In this document: piece after piece, positions 54,328 to 64,000 of the stretch | Position numbering within the stretch: the first letter of the stretch is position 1 | Layout: each line of letters opens with the position of its first letter | Source of the DNA: Komagataella phaffii GS115 | Lineage: Eukaryota; Ascomycota; Pichiomycetes; Pichiales; Pichiaceae | Assembly (NCBI RefSeq): GCF_000027005.1 | Contig: NC_012966.1 | Coordinates: 1,674,001 to 1,738,000, forward strand | Length of the DNA: 64,000 nt | Direction of reading: 5' to 3' | Program-made: the position numbers and the translations under genes | Notes under the pieces: generated by a model | Seen by the model: only the letters and a program-made list of their open reading frames with translations | Database searches by the model: none | Told to the model about the DNA's origin: nothing

Positions 54328-55520
54328 TGTATTATTGTTTGCAACTTGCTGGGGGACAAGAGACGAGTGTGAACAGTGTGGTAATTTCTGAAATGCACGT
54401 AGATATTGCAGAGTAATGATATTGATATTGAGAATCAATAGTTAATCAACTGGAAATAAGAATCAACAGGAAGCTGTGGTAGTTTCCTGCTCAAAGTCAA
54501 TATGGCGTACTTGGTCTCTGGAGGTATAGTGGCCTACCCTATTCGCGGCTTTGATGTTGGTATCCATGGATAATTTGCAGTAATAGGCAGAAATATACTC
54601 CAAACCGACCACCTTACTGTCGGTCCAACAAAGCTGACCGAAAAGTAAGCTACCCCACCCCACCCTCTTTAAGTAGTTCATTCAAGGAAAATATTAACCG
54701 GGACTTCATAAGCTCACCCACTCCAAAGATTTTTAATTGATCAGTAAACGAAGCTCCTAAATGGATGTCCTAAGTTCTTGCATTTTTTTCTCAGTAATTG
54801 AGGCCACTTATTCCTGTCAGTGATAATCAACCATTTTGAATTTCTTATGCGATAGGAATATAGCATTTGAGATTAAAATACAGAACATTGCCCATAACAA
54901 ACACCCCTCTTTGAATTAAAGCTTAAGTTTGATTTTATTTGTGCTTGAGATTAAATGTTTTGGGCACGGAACGAAATACCAAGATTTAAGTTTGAATAGA
55001 CTATCTGAGCTGCAAATTCTAGCATAGATAATAATGCCAGTATTATATAAGGCTATCATGAGGAAAACCTTAGAATGTCACATCATACAATCTAGTCTAA
55101 CCCACCTATTTCTTTATATTTTCCAGAACAGAGTGACTAGAGAGTCATCTGCATTCTATTATGAAAGAGCTCGAAGGTGTATGTATGTCTTTCTACAAAA
55201 CGGCTTTTAGACAGCTGCAATTGAGTGAACAGAAGGAGTTAGAGTTTGGGTTGTGGTCCAATTAAGACAAACAAACACCATCACCTGGGAGATATATGAA
55301 GAGAAAAGAAAGCAAATGCATTTCATTCAATGAAGAGCCAGTGACTACAAACAGTGGCAAAACTATATCAAATGTCGTTCATAACGTATAGTTAGAATGC
55401 AAGAGAGTGAGATTAATCCTCAAGTGTAAGCGCGAACTTCCATTACAAAGTACTACAGCATCCGCAATTCATACTGTCCGCCAATTTTAGTTTCGTCTTC
55501 AAAATTCTTACCATTCTAAG
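54328..55520. other. long divergent intergenic region NTO1/RTG3-like
   Basis: About 1.2 kb, the longest promoter region outside the centromere. The length suits a regulated transcription-factor gene. A 72-codon minus frame (54463-54681) has no recognisable content. No RNA gene seen. Confidence 0.55.
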
Positions 55521-56549
55521 ATGGCACAAGATGCTCCCTTTGATCTTTTCACCGATACTACCAATGATTCACATGAAAGAAAATCTTCTATAAGCTATAA
55601 TGATGATGATTTTGATAAGTTTCTAAATTTCGAACAAATTGACAACATGAGCCCGCTACAAGAAGACCCTACCGATACTCATTTGATGAGCAAAATGATT
55701 TCAGGAGGAGAAGCATTTGAAGAACCCTTTGACTTGCAATCTCAGCAAAATCTGCACCAGGATTTAGAATCTTTTAGTTCTTCTGCAAACCAGAGCTATC
55801 AACCACAAGATCAATATGGCTTTCAAGGTAGCAATTTTGACATAGATACTTCCATTGCAACCTCTTCGGGAAATTACAATGCTGGTCTATTGAATTCACA
55901 GTATTTCTCACCTCGTATCAAACCAACGGTAGGTAGACCTGGGACTGCAATTTCCCCTCTTCCCGGAACTCTGTCAACACCTCAGGTTACCCAGTCAGCA
56001 ACTGGTCACGCACCTGTAAGTCATGGCTCTAGTACAAGTGAAGCTATAAAAATTGCATCACCTCCGTATGACTTAGGTTCTGATGCGGGGACTTCGTTTG
56101 GCACTCCTTTTGGCACTTCGTTTGGGGCAGAGTCTTACAATAGCCTGGATAATTCATACATAAAGTCCCCATCGTTCAAAGGAAGCTTGGGATCACCTGG
56201 GACTGCGCAAGGCTCTCTAAGCTCAAAAAGTGCTCTGAATAGAGAAGAGAAAATGAGACGGAGAAGAGAATTCCACAATGCTGTGGAACGTCGGCGGCGA
56301 GACCTTATCAAGGAAAAAATTAAAGAGTTAGGATCATTAATACCACCGCCTTTTTTGTACGATCGGGCGGGTTCGAACAAGGAACTTAAAGCAAACAAGA
56401 GTGTCATTTTGAGCAAGACCCTTCAATATATCGAAAAGCTGAGTGAGATTAAAGCATCTCAAGACATCCGCCTCAAGCATCTTCGTGAATGCATTGACCT
56501 TTATGAAAACATCGACACGGGTAATAATTTCCTTGACGTTCCGAACTAA
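55521..56549 (+). CDS. RTG3: bHLH transcription factor, Rtg3-like
   Basis: A 342-residue regulator. The N-terminal two thirds are Ser/Gln/Asn-rich and acidic, with a SP/TP-rich centre (SPRIKPTVGRPGTAISPLPG). The bHLH near residues 250-310 has basic region REFHNAVERRRRDLIKEKIK, carrying the E-box-reading His-Glu-Arg pattern. Helix 1 and a loop with LGSLIPPPFLYD follow, and helix 2 is KANKSVILSKTLQYIEKLSE. This arrangement matches Rtg3 (retrograde mitochondrial signalling, MITF/TFEB-like). The C-terminal leucine-zipper-like tail is short. Orthology to Rtg3 rather than another fungal bHLH factor is likely but not proven. Confidence 0.72.
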   Translation: MAQDAPFDLFTDTTNDSHERKSSISYNDDDFDKFLNFEQIDNMSPLQEDPTDTHLMSKMISGGEAFEEPFDLQSQQNLHQDLESFSSSANQSYQPQDQYGFQGSNFDIDTSIATSSGNYNAGLLNSQYFSPRIKPTVGRPGTAISPLPGTLSTPQVTQSATGHAPVSHGSSTSEAIKIASPPYDLGSDAGTSFGTPFGTSFGAESYNSLDNSYIKSPSFKGSLGSPGTAQGSLSSKSALNREEKMRRRREFHNAVERRRRDLIKEKIKELGSLIPPPFLYDRAGSNKELKANKSVILSKTLQYIEKLSEIKASQDIRLKHLRECIDLYENIDTGNNFLDVPN

Positions 56550-56658
56550 CGTGATAAAAAGTCCTCCTTTTATGTGTCCAAGGGTCTGCAGACCGCGGTT
56601 GCATGTTAAGGATTGTTCTCGCGCGCAAGTGTTTCGTTGTTTTTCTGCTTTCTTGATA

Positions 56659-57327
56659 ATGTCCCTAGAGGAACAATTCATCCATCAATTTAAAGATTGG
56701 AAAAAGAAAAACGGTCTATTACTATCCAACAACAAGTATCATCTGCAATCTAAATTTTACCAACACTTACCTACTTTTGGTACAGAAAATGGGGAGACTT
56801 TTGTCCCTTTATATAGGGAGCAAGCATCGGAAGAACATCAGAATGCCGGGGCTTCTAATGAGCCAAATTCAACAACAGTAGATGCAATTCCTTGCCCTAC
56901 AGAATTGAAGCTACCTTCCATGACACGTGTGGCCGGCTTTTTGGGAGCACAAGTTGCTGCAATACTATGCTTTATCATCGCCTTTTATGAGTTGATACAT
57001 TCGTTTAGTGCGAAAAGTTTTGCTTTGTTGTGGAGCAGCGGATTAATACTCTTCGTTTTCAGTTTCACTTTATTGCAGGGCCCAAGAGCTTACATTCACC
57101 ACTTATTATCTTGGAAGCGAGCACCGACTACTGCGATATTTCTAGGTAGCTTATTGTCAACTTTCTACAGTGCTGTGGTGGTTAAGTCGAGTGTTTTAAC
57201 CTTCCTTAGTGGAATGGCTGAAGTCTTCTGCCTGGTATACTATGTAGCAAGTTACTTTCAATATAGCGGACAGCGTCTGCTGATGTTTATGGCCATGGAG
57301 GCTCGACAGTTGGTGGGGTTGGTGTAA
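56659..57327 (+). CDS. SFT2: SFT2-family Golgi membrane protein
   Basis: A 222-residue protein from ATG 56659 (MSLEEQFIHQFKDWKKKNGL). The soluble N-terminus is followed by four tightly spaced spans: RVAGFLGAQVAAILCFIIAF, FALLWSSGLILFVFSFTLLQ with GPRAY, AIFLGSLLSTFYSAVVVKSS and LSGMAEVFCLVYYVASYFQY. This is the Sft2 domain, which helps retrograde endosome-to-Golgi fusion with the SNARE Sed5. Length is similar to Saccharomyces Sft2 (215). It starts about 110 bp after the RTG3-like stop, so the promoter is very short. Confidence 0.88.
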   Translation: MSLEEQFIHQFKDWKKKNGLLLSNNKYHLQSKFYQHLPTFGTENGETFVPLYREQASEEHQNAGASNEPNSTTVDAIPCPTELKLPSMTRVAGFLGAQVAAILCFIIAFYELIHSFSAKSFALLWSSGLILFVFSFTLLQGPRAYIHHLLSWKRAPTTAIFLGSLLSTFYSAVVVKSSVLTFLSGMAEVFCLVYYVASYFQYSGQRLLMFMAMEARQLVGLV

Positions 57328-57635
57328 ATAAATAAGATCATCAATATCATCTCTCATGTCAGAGCATTTTTTGGTCCTCGTTATTTTTCACATAATCAAC
57401 AACTTCTAGAATGGAGCCTGCTACTACTATTAGCAAGGCTTCCTTTTAAGCCTTTTTTAAATCTCCACATTAAGAACGATAGTTGAACTCGCGACGCGAG
57501 CCCCGCCTTTAAAGAGAATGATAGATACACTCACATTGGCTCACATGGAGGAACAGATACTCCACTCTTCCTTTTTTTCCAAAGTTTAGTAAGTCAACTA
57601 ATTATTTTATTTCAATCACTATATACTTGAATCAA
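57328..57635. other. SFT2-HNT1 intergenic region
   Basis: About 310 bp including a GC-rich 13-bp palindrome at 57488-57500. No gene. Confidence 0.5.
57488..57500. promoter_or_regulatory. GC-rich perfect palindrome CTCGCGACGCGAG
   Basis: CTCGCG and CGCGAG are inverted about a central A, in otherwise AT-rich sequence about 136 bp upstream of HNT1. It could be a dimeric transcription-factor site. Its factor is unknown. Confidence 0.35.
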
Positions 57636-58076
57636 ATGGCTACGGAGGCTTCCTGTATTTTTTGCAAAATCATCAAAAATGAAATTCCCTCTTTCAAGTT
57701 GATTGAGACAGAAACAGTATATTCATTTCTTGATATTCAGCCTACTACTGTTGGTCACTTGTTGGTTGTCCCAAAGTACCATGGTGCTAAGCTCCACAAC
57801 GTACCAGATGCATATCTGAAGGATATTCTTCCTGTGACGAAGAAATTGGCTGTTAGTCTGGGTCTTGATGTGGATTCTCCTCTTGGAGCTGGCTACAATG
57901 TCTTACAGAACAATGGCCGCATAGCTCATCAAGAGGTTGATCATGTTCACTTTCACTTGATCCCTAAACGTGATTCAGTCACGGGGCTGGGAGTTGGATG
58001 GCCTGCTAAGCAAGCTGATATGAAAGATCTTGCTGCATTGCACGAAGAATTGGTTCGAAAACTAGGTGATAAGTAG
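57636..58076 (+). CDS. HNT1: HINT-type adenosine 5'-monophosphoramidase Hnt1
   Basis: A 146-residue histidine-triad nucleotide hydrolase that removes lysine or amine from AMP. N-terminal CIFCKIIKNEIPSFKLIETE and LDIQPTTVGHLLVVPKYH are followed by the ligand segment NVLQNNGRIAHQEVDHVHFH and LIPK, containing the HxHxH triad. A C-terminal tail follows. The ATG at 57636 (MATEASC) is the first Met. No intron is needed, unlike the Saccharomyces gene. Confidence 0.93.
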   Translation: MATEASCIFCKIIKNEIPSFKLIETETVYSFLDIQPTTVGHLLVVPKYHGAKLHNVPDAYLKDILPVTKKLAVSLGLDVDSPLGAGYNVLQNNGRIAHQEVDHVHFHLIPKRDSVTGLGVGWPAKQADMKDLAALHEELVRKLGDK

Positions 58077-60967
<2,891 letters not shown>

Positions 60968-61056
60968 TGCGTTCAATCAAAGTCTGAACTCAACTCGATG
61001 CGGCTGACCCGTTAGATAGGTAAATATAAGAAGTACATATATTGCTTTATCACGCT

Positions 61057-61884
61057 TCACGTAGCCAGTTCTCTAGATATTAAGTGTTCACATTTCGGTC
61101 GAAGCTCCGATTCGTGAGTTGAAGAGAGTATACTTTTGGAGTTTGTGAGTGCCATTCTGGCCGATAACTTAAGTGGTCTAAGATTTAATTCATGACAAAA
61201 GTCTCCCCCCTCAGTAGTAGATGTATAAGTTACAACTGAATTGGTAGAGGTGGAAGAAATCAGAGACGGGATGGAGCTGACGGAGCAGTAAGCAGTTTTG
61301 GAGTGTCCGGAGTTTTGTGAAGGGGATTTGTCCACCGTTAAAGATGGCGCAAACTTAGTAATCCGTGCATTTTTAGACTCTCTCAAACTGTATGTGATAG
61401 GACTCAAAAAGGGAGCAAGAATGTTCAGGAGATCATTGGTGTGAATTCGGAGATCCCAGTTAAAATACCCAAGCAATTCTCTTTCTAACGTGTTGACATC
61501 GTCTAGCGATAACAACCCATCAGTATAGGAAGCCCAATGATGATTCAAAGGTGAACTGTCGTTCAAGGTCTTGGCAGCCACAATAAGACATCCTAAGAAT
61601 ATTCTATGATGGGTGCTAGCATGGATACCTGTTGCACTAGGAGGAAGGACGCCTCTCAGCTTGACTAAGAAATATAATGTGGACATTAGTGTGTTAGTCT
61701 GGACGTTCGAGTGAAGGATTAATGAATTGATAAACGTCTTTAAAGGGACAGTTGCCAGGTTTTTTATTGAATATGTTTCTTGTTTAAGTCGAATTACGCT
61801 TTCTGTAGTAACCACCAAGTAGTCCACCATCGACATCGAAACCGGGCTTCGAAGAAATATACTAAGAGCTTCCCTGTCAGACAT
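61057..61884 (-). CDS. Pho85 cyclin of the Pcl1/Pcl2 type
   Basis: A 275-residue G1-type cyclin. From ATG 61884 the N-terminus is MSDREALSIFLRSPVSMSMV. The cyclin box contains LKTFINSLILHSNVQTNTLM, STLYFLVKLRGVLPPSATGI, HRIFLGCLIVAAKTLNDSSP and LERELLGYFNWDLRIHTNDL. This order (NSPLKNKHWAxY-like SPLNHHWASYT, then GYFNWDLRI) is that of Pcl1/Pcl2/Pcl9, which activate Pho85 in G1. The C-terminus is Ser/Thr-rich and disordered. An MCB element precedes the gene. It converges on CDC48 with an 89-bp gap. Confidence 0.8.
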   Translation of the reverse strand: MSDREALSIFLRSPVSMSMVDYLVVTTESVIRLKQETYSIKNLATVPLKTFINSLILHSNVQTNTLMSTLYFLVKLRGVLPPSATGIHASTHHRIFLGCLIVAAKTLNDSSPLNHHWASYTDGLLSLDDVNTLERELLGYFNWDLRIHTNDLLNILAPFLSPITYSLRESKNARITKFAPSLTVDKSPSQNSGHSKTAYCSVSSIPSLISSTSTNSVVTYTSTTEGGDFCHELNLRPLKLSARMALTNSKSILSSTHESELRPKCEHLISRELAT

Positions 61885-62209
61885 TAATAATGAAGAAATA
61901 TGTTTTGAGGTGCTTGAATGGAACTGTTGAAGCAATATATAGTCCCCCTTCAGTAGGAGTCTCCTATTAAGGCAAATATTTCACAGGAGTATAAACGCGT
62001 CTGGTGTGGGGTGTAGGGATGTATTCTTGAAATGCTCCTGCTAGAATATTGCAAAGGTTAACGCGATCCAATAAAACTCAAAATAGCCTTAACCATCAAA
62101 GTGACTTATATCAATATAATGCACAGTGTTGTCTCAGAGACAAAAAAACTTCTTGATTAGAGCCAATGCTGGACTAAACCGACAAAATCCTGTCTTTTTG
62201 TCTTGGGTC
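61885..62209. other. promoter region of the PCL gene
   Basis: About 325 bp between two same-strand genes, with an MCB hexamer at 61995-62000. No other gene. Confidence 0.55.
61995..62000. promoter_or_regulatory. MCB element (ACGCGT) upstream of the PCL gene
   Basis: ACGCGT, the MluI cell-cycle box bound by MBF, lies 111 bp upstream of the cyclin ATG. This fits G1/S expression of Pcl1/Pcl2-type cyclins. Binding is inferred. Confidence 0.5.
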
Positions 62210-63808
62210 TCACCAAGCATCTTCAATGCTGACGCAGGCCAAGTCACGTGATATCCTTCTTACTTTTTCCTTATCAGTGTAAAATGCGTTTCGTAAGGTA
62301 CTATAAGAAGGAAAGGGTCCCCAATTTGGAGTCATGCAGACATGTCCTGCAGAACATTCCTCACACCTATAAAATGAGGCCCAGTCAAGCATAGTAATAA
62401 TTTCTGAAAGACGACCATGTAATGAGGCTAGATCAAACGACGTCAGATTCCTGGTTTCTTTGTGCATTGCAAGACCGCGATGCGTATCAAATAAAAATGT
62501 GACAACATGTTCTACGACTACCCGCAAAGCACTATGAATTAAAACCTCTGAATCAGAGTGTATAGGAAAGATTGGTATAGTCAAGTCATCAACCGCACTT
62601 TCTATTGCCTGTTTATATCTGATATCAAGTTCTTCTACAGAGCTGTCCAGATACCGTATCGCGTGGTTGCCCAATAGAAGATATGCACGATTGGCAAATT
62701 CAGCTATGTTGGTTTCAGCTGCCGTATAGTTTTGTAATGATAAAAGAAAGGGCGTATACTTATCCATGCAACGACCGATAAGGGCCTTCCAGTCGTTTGC
62801 TGGAGTTTTCGTATCCTTTTTTGGCATTTTCAGTGCCTTGTGGACTTCTTGTCTCATAGATCGAATTAATTTCGGAGAGGAATCCAGCAAACGTCGCTTA
62901 TATGCGTCTATCGCAAAGGATTGTCGATTGATAGGAGTTATCAAAGACAATAAGTCAATCTCAAGAGGTATGAATCCGTGATCTCTAGTTGCCACCGCTA
63001 AGTGTTCGTAGTTCTTTAGCTTTAATAGGGTGGCCGTATCGGAAACTGAAAGGCCTGATGTTTCAGAGATATACTGAAGGGAGACGTTGCTATAAATATG
63101 GTATTCCTGTAAGTTGCAAAGAATAACCTCAAAGTCAGCCTCCATTCTGATAATTCCATCAATATCGTAGATTTCGCAAATCTCTCGAGCTAAAATCTCC
63201 TCGTTAACTATTTCAGAAAGATTGCGGCCAGCAAGAAGCAATTGAGAATCCATATTGCCAGCCGTAGTTTTTGCAGCAGAGTTTCCGTCCAAAAGCAGCA
63301 GGCGATTAAGGTCTCGAGTCAGCTTCAACGAAAGCAGTCGTCTGTCTCCAAAACATAGTGGTGTCACGGAGTTGAATGTGGTGCCAGATCCAAAATCAAC
63401 ATCTCTCTTTTTCATACCACTTCCTCTAACGGGTCGGAAGTTATAGGAGACCTCATAATTAAACGCATAGTACTCAGGGGACGCAAGATCGGTGGTATTA
63501 CAGCTGGTATGATAAAGCGTGGTACCTTTGGGCAAAGACGCAAGAACCATAGACATACCGTTTGGGTGAATACTTGAGCCTTTAACATCAAAAAGATCGT
63601 GAATCATATTGAAAATAATAGAAGCATTACCCAAGTCCATCTCAACAGTACTTTTCAGTCGATACGGCAGAAGGGGCGCTGAATTTTCTTGCGTAGCAGA
63701 AAACATAGTTTGTGACTGAATATCCCATACTAAAAGTAAAATGACTAGAATTTGAGCCGTTATAACGATCGAAATCTTATGACTACTGGAAAGCCAGTCA
63801 TTAAACAT
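62210..63808 (-). CDS. uncharacterised single-pass membrane glycoprotein
   Basis: A 532-residue protein that I do not recognise. A short cytosolic N-terminus is followed by one hydrophobic span (ISIVITAQILVILLLVWDI) acting as a signal anchor; the rest would be lumenal or extracellular. At least six N-glycosylation sequons (NAS, NTT, NLS, NVS, NYT, NLT) and scattered Cys residues support the secretory pathway. The C-terminus has a compact Cys motif, FYRCEECSAGHVCMTPNWGP. Segments such as EEILAREICEIYDIDGIIRM look conserved-like. The ATG at 63808 is the only sensible start. Confidence 0.65.
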   Translation of the reverse strand: MFNDWLSSSHKISIVITAQILVILLLVWDIQSQTMFSATQENSAPLLPYRLKSTVEMDLGNASIIFNMIHDLFDVKGSSIHPNGMSMVLASLPKGTTLYHTSCNTTDLASPEYYAFNYEVSYNFRPVRGSGMKKRDVDFGSGTTFNSVTPLCFGDRRLLSLKLTRDLNRLLLLDGNSAAKTTAGNMDSQLLLAGRNLSEIVNEEILAREICEIYDIDGIIRMEADFEVILCNLQEYHIYSNVSLQYISETSGLSVSDTATLLKLKNYEHLAVATRDHGFIPLEIDLLSLITPINRQSFAIDAYKRRLLDSSPKLIRSMRQEVHKALKMPKKDTKTPANDWKALIGRCMDKYTPFLLSLQNYTAAETNIAEFANRAYLLLGNHAIRYLDSSVEELDIRYKQAIESAVDDLTIPIFPIHSDSEVLIHSALRVVVEHVVTFLFDTHRGLAMHKETRNLTSFDLASLHGRLSEIITMLDWASFYRCEECSAGHVCMTPNWGPFPSYSTLRNAFYTDKEKVRRISRDLACVSIEDAW

Positions 63809-64000
63809 AAGGAGTGTTATCAGGTCCGTAAATGTAAACTGTGGTAAAATGTTTGGGTTTGGGCTATATATATCTGATCCCTTAAAGTCGAGCGTAAAAG
63901 GAAGGTCGAAGTACGAACAAAAAAAAAAAAAATGTGTGCCACACAGTATACGGGAGCTAAAAAGTGCTCTACAAAATCAATTACGAGCCCAGTGTATCCG
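63809..64000. other. upstream region of the membrane glycoprotein gene
   Basis: The last 190 bp of the window contain TATATATA near 63865-63873 and an A13 tract near 63919-63931. No further gene is visible before the edge. Confidence 0.4.

Overview
The window looks like a budding-yeast nuclear chromosome. It has compact intron-poor genes, short introns with TACTGAC/CTAAC-like branch sites, a yeast-type tRNA-His, and a full set of Saccharomycotina housekeeping genes. The gene content, together with a ~6.2 kb inverted-repeat structure in an ~11 kb gene desert, fits the methylotrophic yeast Komagataella (Pichia pastoris clade), whose centromeres are known to be simple inverted repeats. The species assignment is an inference; no database search was made.

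Left arm (1-27 kb): 3' part of MCM7, tRNA-His(GTG), spliced ATP synthase subunit e (TIM11), PTC7 phosphatase, NMD2/UPF2, MRPL35, an unresolved split reading frame, a ZRC1/COT1 zinc transporter, a spliced membrane-anchored hotdog thioesterase, PHO80, YPT7, KAR3, RRP15, PAF1, DPB11, MRPL37, MRPL23, RPB7, a bacterial-type PI-PLC-like protein, MDM31/32 and a small membrane ORF.

Centre (27-38 kb): no intact gene. Two nearly identical ~2.56 kb arms (29496-32055 and 33167-35725) face each other across a 1111 bp unique core. This is very probably the chromosome's centromere. The left flank holds a decayed WD40-repeat gene and an orphan exon-like segment.

Right arm (38-64 kb): PHO88, striatin-like FAR8, a GPI-anchored BIM1/LPMO-like protein, MIC19, UBP6, LAS21, SDH8, NUP82, SEA4, NTO1, an RTG3-like bHLH factor, SFT2, HNT1, CDC48, a PCL1/2-type Pho85 cyclin and an unrecognised membrane glycoprotein. 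Several genes share processes: Pho85 cyclins (PHO80 and the PCL), ubiquitin/proteasome (UBP6, CDC48), mitochondrial ribosome (MRPL35, MRPL37, MRPL23) and mitochondrial membranes and respiration (TIM11, MIC19, SDH8, MDM31).

Four genes between 42 and 54 kb (UBP6, LAS21, NUP82, NTO1) carry reading-frame lesions in this sequence. Three are single-base indels in homopolymers and look like sequencing errors; the NUP82 in-frame stop does not fit that explanation.
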